A stretch of 64,000 nt of DNA from Cristatella mucedo (lineage: Eukaryota > Bryozoa > Phylactolaemata > Cristatellidae): the NCBI GenBank assembly GCA_009760855.2, contig WPIO01000115.1:542501-606500 (forward strand). Reading direction: 5' to 3'. The position numbers and the translations under genes are program-made. The notes under the pieces are model-generated. The model searched no databases. It was given only the letters and a program-made list of their open reading frames with translations, and was not told the origin of the DNA. Shown one piece after another: positions 10,613-23,010 of this stretch. Each line of letters opens with the position of its first letter. Position 1 is the stretch's first letter.

Positions 10613-11999
10613 TTCGGTAGAGAACGCTGAGAGCGGCCAGCTAAGCGGATGCCGGATGGCGACGCACGACCACGATTCCGCGGCGACTGGGCCGCGGCGA
10701 TGCTCTCTATTCCGCTTCGTCGGGCCGTCCTCGCAAGATCGCCAAGTCAGCCCTAGCGACAGAGACCGTCGCCGCGGCGCAGTCGTCGAGCGCCGGAGTC
10801 GTTCGCCGACGGCGGATCTTGCTGATCGTGGGTCGACGGCACTTACGATGCCCGCATCGCTCGCGGCAGCACGAGACCACCCGCCAGGTGGCGCTCGCCG
10901 CCGAAAGCCCGCTGCCGAGTGTTCGAGCAGATCGCGGCGCCTTTAACGTCGTCGCGGAAATTGGAATCGCCGCGATCCGCCGGGAAACCGCGTTAGGCTA
11001 AGAAGGCATGAACTTTGAGCCAGCCAGGCGCCTTTGGGACTCGACCAATTACGAAGCCTAATTAAACGCGCAGGCGTGTGTATACCACACCGAAGAACGT
11101 ACCTCTGCGCTATCGGCCAGGGACAAACCGGCGGACGAAAATCATCGCACGACAGAAAAAAATATCCCATTGAGACGACAGAAACAGCAGCAGCGACAAA
11201 GCACGCGGCGCGACCGGGTCGCCGCTACTCCGATGGGTTCGGAAACCTACGCTGGCGACCCATCCATCCGTTACGGGACTAGATTAAGTTGGCCAGCAAC
11301 CGGCAACTTTGTGTCCGGTGAGAGGTGGCCATCCCCACCCGCTCCCACGGGCCATGCGCTCGCGGCATACGCGGCACCCGATGCACGATCGCGAGGAGAT
11401 GTGCGAGTGTCACCTGTCCCGATATTTATACTTACTATTAGTTTCTTAGCAGAAATGCCGACGCAGTGCGGCTAGTCCCTTAATGAAAAGTGCTTAAACC
11501 GGCTTTCGTCAATAGTTGTTTTATTGTACTGCGGTGTCACATTTCTGTTGCCCCCCCCCCCCGGAAGCAGACATCTGTTTGCGGGCGCCAGGTCAGCGCC
11601 CGAGTCCGCTCGCACCAATACACGTTGACGCACCAGTGGTTCACGCAGGCATTTCGCAAGGGCTCGCGGAACTTCGGCTGTAGCGGTCGCAACTCAAGGG
11701 TCGCGCGAGGCTTAATTTTACGACAATCGGAAGCAGGTAGCAGACAGTCAATGCGAGCAGCTTGCAGGGAATACACGCTCGGTGAACCGTCAGAAGGAAG
11801 CAAGCAGGAGCGGTCCGACTGCGTTAGCAATGCAGCAGCGAATCGCATCCAGCTTCGCCACGCCATCTTCCCGCCGCCCGCTAGCTAATCCCGGCACTAC
11901 AGCCTTGGCAACGCGTCCGCCGACGGTTGATTGGAATGCTTGGAGCTGTGGTCGCGAGATGCGGGCTCAGATTAGGCCTTGCAATGACCTCAGGGAGAT
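10613..11999. other. GC- and CpG-rich unassigned sequence
   Basis: High GC with many CpG; ORFs in every frame, as GC-rich DNA gives by chance (stops are AT-rich). A C12 run lies at 11551-11562. No domain is recognised. A CpG-island-like regulatory region is possible but not shown. Confidence 0.4.
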
Positions 12000-12030
12000 T
12001 GACAGACAGAAGGAGGGAGGGAGGGAGAGA

Positions 12031-12081
<51 letters not shown>

Positions 12082-12310
12082 GGGAAGGATGGGGAGAGGA
12101 AGTGGTGGGCGCAGGGAGACGGGGAGATAGACAGCGAGAGACAGGGAGGGTGAGAGAGAGAGAGAGTGAGATGATGAGGAAAGAGAGGGGGGAGGAGGAG
12201 ATTTGGTGCAGGGAGAGACAGAAAGAGGAGAGAGAAGGGGGAAGTGAGAGCAAGAAGAGAGGGAGAGAGAGAGAGAGAGAAAGAGAAAGAGAGAGAGAGA
12301 GAGAGATGGG
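12000..12310. repeat. (GA)n purine tract
   Basis: About 310 bp almost entirely A/G on the plus strand, with pure GA runs at roughly 12043-12071 and 12256-12306. Mirror-repeat homopurine DNA of this sort can form triplex structures. The Ser/Leu-rich and Arg/Glu-rich ORFs here are artefacts of the repeat. Confidence 0.9.
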
Positions 12311-12860
12311 GGAGCGTTGCCGACCTCCCAGACTCGTTCGGAGTGGTTAGCCATTGTGACGGACCAGCCCTCTCGCGAAATTTGGAGCAGCGGATGTGCG
12401 GCTCTCGGCGTTGGGTTGGCTGGCGGTCGACAGCAGTAGCGACAGGGGAGCCCTTGAGTTTCGGCCCGTCTCACGGGCAGACCCGTGCGCATACCGGGCC
12501 GCCTGGGCAGCCTGCCGCAATCTCCAGGCTTTCGTTGACTGGCTGCCTCGGGAAAGCTCAAGGACTGCCCCCATCCTTTGCTAATCCTGGAAACGAGTCT
12601 GTTGTGCTTGCTTAAGATGTCGCACCTCTTGGATGGAGCCCTGGGCACTCATTTGTTTGCTCATTAGCTCGTCGCCAGGCGTCGAACTCAAATATGTTCA
12701 GAGAAAATAAATAGTAATTAGTCATAAACACCTACTGGCTTGCTCCTCGTACTCAGACGAGACCAATCGAAAGCAAGGTATCGTCTAATCTCCGATCTGG
12801 CCCTGCGGTTGCCCAAAGTAGTGAACTGCCGCCTGCTCTAATCTGCTCAAAATTACGTGC
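12311..12860. other. Unassigned GC-rich sequence
   Basis: No recognisable gene or repeat. Confidence 0.4.
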
Positions 12861-12998
12861 CGAGCTGGTTTGGCCCAGCGGTTAAGGTGCTCGCCCCGAC
12901 CAAGGTCTGGCCGAGGTCGTGGGCTGGAGCCCCGTGGCATGTGTGTGAAGCGCCTGAATAGAAATTAGGTTCTTTTAGGGCGCTATACGAATGAATTA
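12861..12998 (+). mobile_element. SINE-B copy
   Basis: Complete order: GAGCTGGTTTGGCCCAGCGG, TTAAGGTGCTCGCCCCGACC, GAGGTCGTGGGCTGGAGCCC, GTGAAGCGCCTGAATAGA, and the tail TTCTTTTAGGGCGCTATACG followed by AATGAATTA. It is one of the best-preserved copies. Confidence 0.9.
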
Positions 12999-13484
12999 TA
13001 TTTTACATTTATTCCTAGAAAGCAGTCAATTCTGAATCTGTGCTCGATTCGGATCGGGGATTTATTGTGCTTGATAAAAACAGGTTTCCATGGTCGCTCT
13101 CTCGGTTGACAGTTGAGGCAGCTATTGAGTCGGTCCCCGTCGATGCACCGGTCGGATTGAATTGGAATGTCATATGGAACCTGCTGGCTGCTTCGTCTGG
13201 ATGTGTAAGGGCATCCTGTGACTGTGCTTAATTTATGGCGGCATTGCTTTGCCTAGTGAAAAGTTATCGGCTCCTATCTTTATCGCTCCATGCCAACGAT
13301 ACATACCCGCATGCTCCTATCAATCTTAGCACTAACGATTACTGCTAGCTGCACCCTTCCCAGCTGCGCAGCTAGCGATTCGATCAGTTCCGAATTGAAC
13401 GGCAGGCCATCCCTGCGTAGCTCACTTACGAGCTCGCAGATTTCCCGTGCACGACTCCAGCGGGTTGCTCGTCTTCGGGGCCAT
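12999..13484. other. Unassigned sequence
   Basis: Short ORFs only; nothing recognised. Confidence 0.4.
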
Positions 13485-13642
13485 AGCCAATGAGCAGTCG
13501 AGATGCCTGCATCTCGACTGCTCATTGGCTTATCAGATTGTTGAGATCGCAGATTATCGAGATATAGCATATATATATCGACTATCTAGATATAGCATAG
13601 CAGATTGTCGAGATGCCTGCATCTCGACAATCTGCTATGCTA
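13485..13642. repeat. Nested palindrome cluster
   Basis: Two perfect hairpins share one core. The first has 22-nt arms at 13485-13506 and 13509-13530. The second has 24-nt arms at 13593-13616 and 13619-13642. Each has a 2-nt CT spacer and the core TCGAGATGC-CT-GCATCTCGA. Between them run degenerate copies of CAGATTRTYGAGAT and ATAGCATA. The architecture suggests repeated fold-back copying or a palindromic DNA element. Confidence 0.95.
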
Positions 13643-14954
13643 CCGCGACCGTCGGACTCGTGAGCACCAACAATGCCTAATTGTGTGAGAACCCGTAGTA
13701 GTGTGACGTTGTTAACGATAGGATGTCTGCCGTGCCAGCACAGGACGTTAGTATTTGACTCCCACATGAGAAGCTGGCTAAGTTGCATAGGTTACTCAGT
13801 CCGGCTTTTCCAGTTTGTACATGCTAAGACTTGATTTCTGCGAAAAAACGCCATAGCCTCATTAGAGGCCGGATAGCTTCCCTTACGCCTTTCCACCGTA
13901 CCTTCTGGTGCTAGTCGAACGACAAAGTTGGCTCCGGTGGTTTACCGCAGCCATCTGTAAATCGACGCTAGGCGCCCGGTCGCACTAACAAGCAACCGCT
14001 CGAAGTTCAGCCAGCAAAAAAAATAGTTGCTCAAACTCGAGAGCGGCACGAAAGGGAATATCGAGCTACCCGCCTCCCAGGGGGCTCGTTGAGTGAAAGA
14101 GCAGTTTTCTCATATGAGTTTGGCCAATAGAAAAGGCATCGCTGCCATTGCTCAATAAGCAAGGGATCTGCCTGAGCTAAAAGCGCCACCTCCTCGGAGG
14201 TGGCGCTGCAGGCTCCCGTGAAGCAACGGCTAAGCCCAGGGATCCGCCTGCCAAAGGACAAGTTTGAGAGATCCCGCAAGGACAATCGCTCTGCACGCCT
14301 ATACTTTGTGCTAAAAAAGAAAAGAAGTGGTTTTGACCCACGCGGTGACCTGGTATTTCTTTGACGAATCCTCGGCCTACGTAAATAAGTTATCTGCTCG
14401 TTAACTCTGGCCGTGCTTTCGTGGCCGGCATGCTGCGAACTTCCCGCGTCGCTCGGCTTCGGCTTCACAGCGAGCATGGGTTGGGGGCTCCTGAATTGAG
14501 ACCGGCGTTACTAACCAACGGGCTGGCCAGAGGCCCGGGCGCCATTGCTGAGACTGCTGAGCTGCTCGAGTTTAGCTGCTGCCACAGGATCAAGACTGTG
14601 TGGCTGGTGGCGAGAAATAGTTGCGATGTTCGAAACATCATCAGTTGCTGACTAAGCTGGGCGCTCAGTAAGTACCCGCCTACCCGCTTATCAAATAGAG
14701 GAGCGTTAACGACAAAGCTAGACGTAGCCAGGGAAAATGTGTCGCTCATCCGAGCCAAAACTTAATAAAGAGCCTAAGGGAGGACAATATTTCAAGATTT
14801 GCTGCCATTGCGTAGAGCACTTTATTGTACACCCACAGTGGCACAAAGGCTGGATGCCTTTCTGAGAGGGTAGAGCTTGCGCTAGCTGGGCTTCTCCCCT
14901 TTTTGTAGGACTTCAAAAGACAGCGATGGATGACTTCATTCAGTAGTGGGTGTT
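13643..14954. other. Unassigned sequence with a short perfect hairpin
   Basis: A perfect hairpin lies at 14182-14193 / 14196-14207 (12-nt GC-rich arms AGCGCCACCTCC, 2-nt loop). It has no U-run after it and no context that would make it a terminator. No gene recognised. Confidence 0.5.
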
Positions 14955-15062
14955 GCAGACAGCTCTTCCAAGCGGCTTTAAGTATGCATTCGGTAGCCAG
15001 CAGACTTTATCTCACGCAACAAAGAGAAAGTGAGAAGGATGGCTGCATCGGGTGAGCAGTTA
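14955..15062 (-). mobile_element. LINE-B fragment
   Basis: AAGCGGCTTTAAGTATGCAT, CGGTAGCCAGCAGACTTTAT, CTCACGCAACAAAGAGAAAG and GGTGAGCAGTTA match the 47.1-47.3 kb LINE-B copy. It directly precedes the LINE-A copy starting at 15066. Confidence 0.75.
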
Positions 15063-15065
15063 ATA

Positions 15066-16405
15066 AGAAAAATATAATAATTATGATGCACTTGATAAAG
15101 CACCCTCAGAGAACTCGATCTCTTTCTAGGCGCTTTACATTTACTACTAAGGGAAACACGATTGAATGGTGAGTAATATCATGCTTAATAAACAACATGA
15201 ATAACAAGGTTAGGGGTGACATGCACAGGGTCAGCATGCAAGTGTGGTTAGTGGCAGCATGAACTGTATCAGCACGCATAAGCACATGAAGGACGAATCA
15301 CAGGGACCCACTAAATGCTGTCCTTAATAGGTATGTTTGTAAGTTCTTTTTAAATGTGGTCAAGTCAGGGGATGTTCTGACGCAAGTCGGGAGTGAGTTC
15401 CAGGCTTTGGGAGCATGCGAACTAAATGCACGGTCGCCAAAGGATTTGAGGTTTGTACGAGGTATTTCTAGACTGTTGGATTCCGAAAAGCGGGTGGTAC
15501 GATACTTGGCCTGGTGGGGGAGTAGATCAGAGAGATAGGCTGGAGCCAAAGAATGAAGTGACCTAAAAGTGAGCGACAAAACCTTGAAGTCGATCCGTTG
15601 CTTGACTGGTAGCCAGTGCAGGTCGGCGAGAAGTGGTGTGATGTGGCAACTTCGACGCTCACTACAGGCAAGCCTAGCTGCGGAGCTTTGCACCAGCTGC
15701 AATCGATTGATTGCATATGCCGATAGGCCAGCCAGCAGTGAGTTACCGAAGTCAAGAAGGGATGCCACAAATGCATGGACCAATTTGGACGTGGTATCCT
15801 TATCTAAACAAACCCGAATTTTAGCAACGTTATGTATCTGAAAGTAGGCAGACTTGATTGTGGAGCTGATTTGGTCGTCTAACGAGGGGTCACTTTGGAA
15901 CATGACACCTAGATTTCGAGCGGATTCAACTGGAGATATGCTGGCAGAGCCAATTTTGAGCGTCAGCCTTTCCAATTTCTGAATCCCACTGGGTTTGCCA
16001 ATAACTAGTCAGTTAGTTTTATCATCGTTTACTTTTAGAAAATCTGCTGCCATCCATGTGCTGATGTCATTAATACATGCAGCAAGTGAGTTGAGAGAAT
16101 TCGAGGTGCTCGAAAGCTGGGAGGGATCAAGGCAAAGGTACAACTGAGTGTCATTCGCATAGAAGTGAAAGCCTAGATTGTGCTTGGCAATCACATCAGC
16201 AAAACGGAGAGTATAAACCGTGAAAAGAACCGGACCTAGCACGGAGCCCTGAGGTACCCCACATTTCAGAGGTACCTCGGATGATCTTTGTCCATTCACG
16301 GCAATACTCTGGAGTCTCCCACTGAGATAGGACCTGAATCATTGCAGACCAGTGCCAGTGATGCCTAGGCGAGATGAGAGGCGCTCTAGAAGAACTTGGT
16401 GATCG
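15066..16405 (-). mobile_element. LINE-A, 5'-truncated copy
   Basis: Minus-strand element with its 3' AAT-rich tail at about 15066-15085 and the signature CTCAGAGAACTCGATCTC. It extends 5' to the reverse transcriptase palm and stops near 16405, at the point that reads ...GATCGAT in copy 1. It is closely similar to the copies at 2 kb and 18 kb. Confidence 0.9.
15298..16299 (-). pseudogene. LINE-A reverse transcriptase remnant
   Basis: Two open stretches in the same frame (16299-16009 and 15975-15298) are separated by an in-frame TGA after LKVNDDKTN. The first holds CGVPQGSVLGPVLF and YANDTQLYLCL, where the polymerase box reads Y-A-N-D instead of Y-A-D-D, removing a catalytic aspartate. The second holds SARNLGVMFQSDPS, the C-terminal KAWNSLPTCVRTSPD and the terminal FSGSL. 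It is inactive on two counts. Confidence 0.88.
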
Positions 16406-16429
16406 ATACACAGGACGGCTGTAGAGGAT

Positions 16430-16556
16430 GTGTTATAGTCGGCAGCAGGAGAGTGGTTGCCGTTGCGTAATAACTGTGGTAACTAGTTCCGCAGTCTAGG
16501 ACCTGCAGAGCAAAAGCTTCTGTCGCCAGTGGTCTTTAAGCGGAGGAACGAAACAG
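16430..16556 (-). mobile_element. LINE-B fragment
   Basis: AGTCGGCAGCAGGAGAGTGG, GTTCCGCAGTCTAGGACCTG and GTCGCCAGTGGTCTTTAAGC match the LINE-B segment at 47330-47420. Confidence 0.75.
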
Positions 16557-16557
16557 A

Positions 16558-16765
16558 TAAATATGTAATACGCTTGTATAGCGCCCTCGGAGAGCTGAAT
16601 CTCTTTCTGGACACTTTACAGATACTGTAAAGCAAGCATGACCAAACTATTAGTGGTAACATTCGCAATGTCATAAAGCATAACGTTGTTAGACGTGGCT
16701 GGCGCAGGCTCAACGTATAGATGCGGTTAGTAGCAGCAGGCACAGTGTCAGCACGCAAAGGCACG
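16558..16765 (-). mobile_element. LINE-A 3' end, diverged
   Basis: TGTATAGCGCCCTCGGAGAG, CTGAATCTCTTTCTGG and the 3' UTR motif TAGCAGCAGGCACAGTGTCA mark a diverged LINE-A terminus in minus orientation. LINE-B and LINE-A scraps alternate from 14955 to 16765. Confidence 0.7.
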
Positions 16766-18013
16766 GGCAGCGGCAGCCCGACGTATTGCACGCAGACTCA
16801 CTGCTCCGCACTACTTCGGCTCGAGCGACTGACCATTGCACTCCGTCAGCGTATCTTGCGTGAGCTTTGCACGCCAGCTCAACTTTGCGGCGACCTCGTG
16901 ACCCTGCAGCGGCAGTCAGGCGGCACGCAGCATCCGCTTACGACTAGCCGCAGGTGACCAGCGTCGAAGAGTGACTTTAGTAGCGTACCGTACGACTAGA
17001 GCAGCAGGCCGCGCCGCGCCCTCTCGCGATTGCCAAGCTCGCGGCGCCGCCGCCGCCGCCGCGAGCTGCGTCGGCGCTCCGGTCGTCGCAGTCGGTCGTG
17101 ACCTCGTCGTCTCGGTGCGCGTCGACGTCGACGCACGCCGTCAGCGCAGCTCTCGCGCACCGGCTTACGCGAGACCGCGGCCGCAGCCGCGGCAGCCAGT
17201 CAGTCGCGGTCACCGTATCCGCCGCGCAGCTAGCATTTACGCGCCGTCCTGCGCGAAAATAATGGAGTCGTCCTTGGGACGGGAGCTCGTCGTCGCCGGT
17301 ACGACGGAACCCGAGCGCTCGGAGAGCGGACCAGCTCCGCCGCGGCGGCGTAGGGCGTGAGACGACGACGCGCATTACCCTGCGTCGACGTTCGGCCATT
17401 GGCCCATCTCCGCGGGCGTAGGGCCGGTGCAAGTACCGGCCGCCTGCTGCGTCCGCTGCTCGACGCCTGGCTCGCGCGCGAAGTGCGGACGCAGCAGCTG
17501 CTCACGCCTGGTGAGACCCTCGTCCGGTCGGCCATGGTTTCTCCTGCGAAAGCGGAACTCGAAGCGGCTGCGCTCCGTTTGCTCCGCTGCTTTCCCGCGT
17601 CGCGCGAGGCGGCAACGCGCGCGGGCAGATTTCGATCGATCGACAAGCTAGCTGCTCGCTCGGCTTCGTCGGACCGGACGCTTCGCGAAAGTGCGTAGCC
17701 CGCAGCTCGTGGCGCCGCAGCTGAGAGCGGACGGGCGGGCGGCAAGCGCGTAGTGAGCGGGAATGCGAAAGGTTGCCCGCGACGCTGGTCGATAGAGTGC
17801 GGCGCCGTTGCGTTTCGCGCGCGCGAGAACTTGAGGGGATAACTACGACGACTCTCCTAGGTTCAGCGGAAAGCGGAAGCTTCGACGACGCCCGCCAATC
17901 GACGCGACAGCAGTTGCGACGCGATCGCGCTCGTTGGTCTCGCTGTAAGCTGCCTCGTTTGTGGCTTTGCCAGGATCTCCGCCTCGTTGCTCACAGCATG
18001 CAATGCCTATACT
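16766..18013. other. CpG-island-like GC-rich region, no gene assigned
   Basis: Very CpG-dense (for example GCGGCGCCGCCGCCGCCGCC near 17041). It has long ORFs in several frames, which is expected at this GC content and shows no domain. An unmethylated promoter-type island for an unseen transcript is possible. No splice pattern or conserved peptide supports it. Confidence 0.4.
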
Positions 18014-18868
18014 TAATAATAATAATAATAATAATATTGCACTTGATAAAGTGCCCTCAGAGAACTTAATCTCTTTCTAGGCGCTTTACATTTGCTGCAA
18101 AGTGATACGCAATAGAATAGTAAGTAAAATCATGCTTGAAAAATAAACAAAATGAATAATATGGTTAGGGTGACATGCACAGGGTCAGCATGCAAATGTG
18201 GTTAGTGGCAGCATGCACAGTGTCAGCACGCATAAGCACAACAAGGACGAATCACAGGGACCCACTAAATGCTGTCCTAAATAGGTGTGTTTTTAAGTTT
18301 CTTTTAAATGTGGTCAGGTCAGGGGATGTTCTGACGCAGGTCGGGAGGCAGTTCCAGGCTTTGGGAGCATACGAGTTAAATGCACGGTCTCCAAAGGATT
18401 TAAGGTTTGTACGAGGTATTTCTAGACTGTTGGATTCCGAAAAGCGAGTGGTACGATGCTTGGCCTGATGGGGTAGTATATCTGAAAGATAGGCTGGAGC
18501 CATAGAATGAAGAGACCTAAAAGTGAGCGACAAAACCTTGAAGTCAATCCGTTGCTTGACTGGTAGCCAGTGCAGGTCGGCGAGAAGTGGAGTAATGTGG
18601 CAACTGCGACGCTCACGACAGACAAGCCTAGCTGCAGAGTTTTGCACCAGCTGCAATCGCCTGATCGCACATGCTGGTAGGCCAGTAAGCAGTGAGTTGC
18701 AGAAGTCGAGACGAGATGTCACGAATGCATGGACCAACTTGGACGTGGTATCCTTATCTAAACAAGCCCTAATTTTAGCAATGTTATGAAGCTGAAAATA
18801 GGCTGATTTGACTGTGGAGCTGATGTGGTCGTCTAACGAGAGGTCGCTTTGGAATATGACACCTAGAT
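18014..18868 (-). mobile_element. LINE-A, 5'-truncated copy
   Basis: The AAT microsatellite tail at 18018-18036 is followed by the terminal signature. The copy ends abruptly at CACCTAGATT (18868), mid reverse transcriptase. Similarity to the 2 kb copy is very high by eye. Confidence 0.92.
18252..18737 (-). pseudogene. LINE-A C-terminal ORF2 remnant
   Basis: 161 open codons of the post-palm region: FVTSRLDFCNSLLTGLP, RRSCHITPLLADLHWLPVKQ, LKSFGDRAFNSYAPKAWN, and the terminal FSGSL. No catalytic motif is included. Confidence 0.85.
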
Positions 18869-21397
18869 TACTTGCGAATGTGTACCCTTATGTATTTCGC
18901 CTAACCCACTGATTCATTCCGCATCGTGTTGCGGCAATTTGACTAACGGATCCCACACTGGTGGCTCGTGCGCACTTCTCACGCGAGACGTCATCGCGGG
19001 CCTTCAAAAGAATTGCTGTTACGAATACTGCTACGATTCGGCACGATTTCTGTTGCTGCGAGGCCAGGCGAGCTAGAATGTTGAGTCAGCTTTTCCCGAC
19101 ATCGGGGCCGACCGCCGTCTGACTCTCAAAGAGAGTCTGCATATAATCGCACGCTACTATGCAGGCGACCCCGAGGGTCGCGTAAGGGACTCGCCGCGGA
19201 CACCATTTTGAATATCTCTCTGCTGGGGTTACGCCTCTCCGCTCAGTCCTTTCCTCCGCCGCCACCCCCCCCCCCCGGAGCATATCGCTCCGCCTGCTGC
19301 CTATTGCTAACATCCGCTTACCGATTGCTAGGTGCGTGCCTCCTGCAGCTGTGCGACTTGACGTAAGCCAGCTGTACCGTCGCTAATCGCTTTGAATTAG
19401 GTCTTAAAGTGTCGCGCTGCGCGGTTTGCTCGATGCGGACGTACTTTACTTAAAAGTCCTATCCCATTAGCGGCGCGCCGTCTGCGAGCGACGTGCACCG
19501 TTCGGCGGCTAATAGGCACCACGACCGCAACGCGCTGACATTTCCAGAGGAAGTGAGCGGACGGGAGAGGGGTAGGGGGTAGCCAATTTAGGCACTCAGC
19601 CTTCCAGAATCTGCAACGCCGCAGCTCGCCAGCTGCGTCAGCGCCGCTCGCGTCGAATGAAACGAATCAGCAGAGCGATCGGCTCGTCTCCGTAATTGCC
19701 ACGCATAGCGGGCAACGTCGTCACGAGCTCGGCGTCAGACGTCAATGTAGATGAGCGATCGCGACCTGCAGCAGCCGTCGCCAGCCGAAATATCGGCCAG
19801 AGAGAGCGGATGGTAGAGTTAGCGCTCAGACTAAGCCACGTAAGCTTCGCCCCATCCCGCCACCGGCGATGGACCGATCTCGACCCCTTTTTGCAGCCAG
19901 CGTCCGCGCAGGCAGTCGAACTGGCTGGGCCGCGCGCGCTCCTGTCGCGTCGCCTCTGCGGGCGTTCGGCTCGCTTCCTTTGCGCGCGCGTCGCATCGAG
20001 TTGAAAAAGACAAGGGGATTCGAGCCGAGACGAAAAACCCAGCGAGCGAGTGCGTCTGCGCGCCAGCTGGGCGGAGTTCTCGAGGCGGCGCGGCGATGCG
20101 ACGGGGTTGCATCGTGCCTGCATCGCGGCGTCGGCGCAATTGACAAACGCTGACGGGCCCGTAAAAACCCACTAGCAGAAACGACGGCGCGACCAGTTGC
20201 GTGGGACGTGGGCGCAGGTATTGTCACACGGCGAGGCGAGCCCCATCCCTCGCGCGACGCCTTCGAATACGCGTCCACCATTCTGCTGGCTGCAGCCGCG
20301 TGCGTGGACGCGTTTCCTTGTATGAGCTACAGCAGACGTGCAGGGGCGCAGCGAGCGAGGAGAGTCAGCCGCCGGGTGGCTGGGCTCCCTGTAGCCGATA
20401 TTGAAAAGTCGGCCTCCCTGAATTGGCCTGCCTGGGCAAAGTTAACTTTCAGGCCCCCACCCCCGTTGGATAGAAGTATTTCCCTAGCTAGCTTGGGGCC
20501 AACGGCAAGGGTTATGGCCTCATTGCTGAAGGCAGGTCCAGCATTTCCTCGGATGCCTGAAAAAGAAAACATTTTCCACCCGACGCCGTCAATGCCTGCG
20601 GTCCAGTAACTCCGCAAAGCTGCGAAGTCGGCTCGGGTGTACGTGGCCCGCCTGGCTTTCATTTTACGCAGCACTCAAAGCTGGAGCAACTTTTGCGTTG
20701 GCCTATCGCATCGGGTCGCGCACGCAGAGGTGCGGGGCTTCGTCTTCGCCATCGCGGAACTCGACCGCGCGCCGCGATCCGACCCGCTCGGCTCGCTGCG
20801 TCGATAAGCGCGAGGCGAGGGGTGTGTGCGCGCGTGCGGCGCCAAGTCACGCGCGGGACGCGGCGCCAGCTGCGATAACAGATGGCGCGCGGAGAGCGCG
20901 AGACTTTGGCCAAGTAAAGGAAATGAGCAGGCCAGCAACGTCTAAAAACGGCGCCACCTAGACCGTCGATTAGCCGAAGTCGCTCTTGCGAGAGCGACGA
21001 AGCGAGCCGGCAGCAGGCGGCTCCGCCAGGCTGCAATCTAGCGCGACCGCTGGATGACCCGGCGCAGCGAAGCTGCGACCCCCCCAATAGTCAGGATGGT
21101 CTGCGCGAATGACCTTTGCTGAGGCGCGAAGCGGCCAAGCGGCGGGCGCCGGAGGCGACCTTTCCATTCGGGCTTCTCGCATCTGCCTCCGACCTCGAAG
21201 GGCTCCAGGTGCGTCCGGAGTCGCTACCTCCGCTCCGCCGCCTCCGCTGCCTCCGCTGCTGTCTCGGTGGCGGCTTTCGCCGCCGCCGCAGCAGTGGCAG
21301 TTGGTGCCCAGCACTGCCAGAATCTGATTGGCTGGCCGATCGAGTGTTCAGCTCTCGGTACCTACTCGTCCCCGAGAGCTCCAGATTGCGGGAGCTC
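18869..21397. other. GC-rich, CpG-rich region, no gene assigned
   Basis: From about 19.6 to 21.3 kb the sequence is strongly CpG-rich and gives many overlapping ORFs on both strands with no recognisable domain. A C-run lies at 19265-19277. This may be a CpG island. I cannot support a gene. Confidence 0.4.
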
Positions 21398-22405
<1,008 letters not shown>

Positions 22406-23010
22406 ACTAGGCGTACCGAAGGCTGCAGCCAGAGAGCGCTTCGCTAAGCTAGCGGTAGCGTGCTTGCACTTCACTCGAAAGCCGGTAAACCCAGTAATGT
22501 GCCGCCGTAGACACGTGGTTTGTAGCTACCGCGATCGACCTTGGCCTTTCTTTGCTTTGCTTTTACTGCGCCGCACTTGGAACCAACCGAAAGGCGTGTC
22601 CGGGAGGCTTTTCACAAGTCACGCCCATTCAGCCCTCGTGCGACTGGCCGCCCAGGGAAATGTCACGGTTGGGGCATCTGACTCACTTAATGCCGGGTTC
22701 GCCTGGTACAACTGCAGCTTGCCTGAGGCATCGGCTACGCGGGACTCCAAATACTAGCGTACGGCATTTCGGGTTGCAGACGGTCCGTTCAGGGTATCTA
22801 GGCAGGAAACTACCGGACCGCAGAGCGATCAAAGCGCAAGAATTCTCTCACTTCTTTCCTCGGGGCTGCTTCCGACTAAATCATTTCTTCTCACCGCCAC
22901 AGCGAGGCGAGCTTTCAGCTGTGGCTAGCTAACTCGTTAGCGTGGCCCCCGCTTGCCTAAGCACCCGGTCACTCTCCCAGCCGGTCAATCGCAACGGACT
23001 AAAAAAAAAT
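22406..23010. other. Unassigned sequence
   Basis: Short ORFs only, no recognised gene. Confidence 0.4.

Noticed and set aside
11881-12648. 255-codon minus-strand ORF rich in Ser and Leu
   Set aside because: Most of it is the CT complement of the GA microsatellite; the remainder has no domain. It is a repeat artefact.
13485-13642. CRISPR-like repeat array
   Set aside because: Repeats are palindromes with differing arms, only two clear units, no regular spacers, and the DNA is eukaryotic.
14182-14207. Hairpin considered as a transcription terminator
   Set aside because: Perfect stem, but no T-run follows and the window is eukaryotic with no gene ending here.
16971-17745. Overlapping 129-171-codon ORFs on both strands
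   Set aside because: CpG-dense sequence opens all frames. No conserved peptide, and Arg/Ala-rich composition is typical of noncoding GC-rich DNA.
19638-20609. Several ORFs of 100-160 codons
   Set aside because: Same reason: high GC, both strands open, no recognisable domain or splice pattern.
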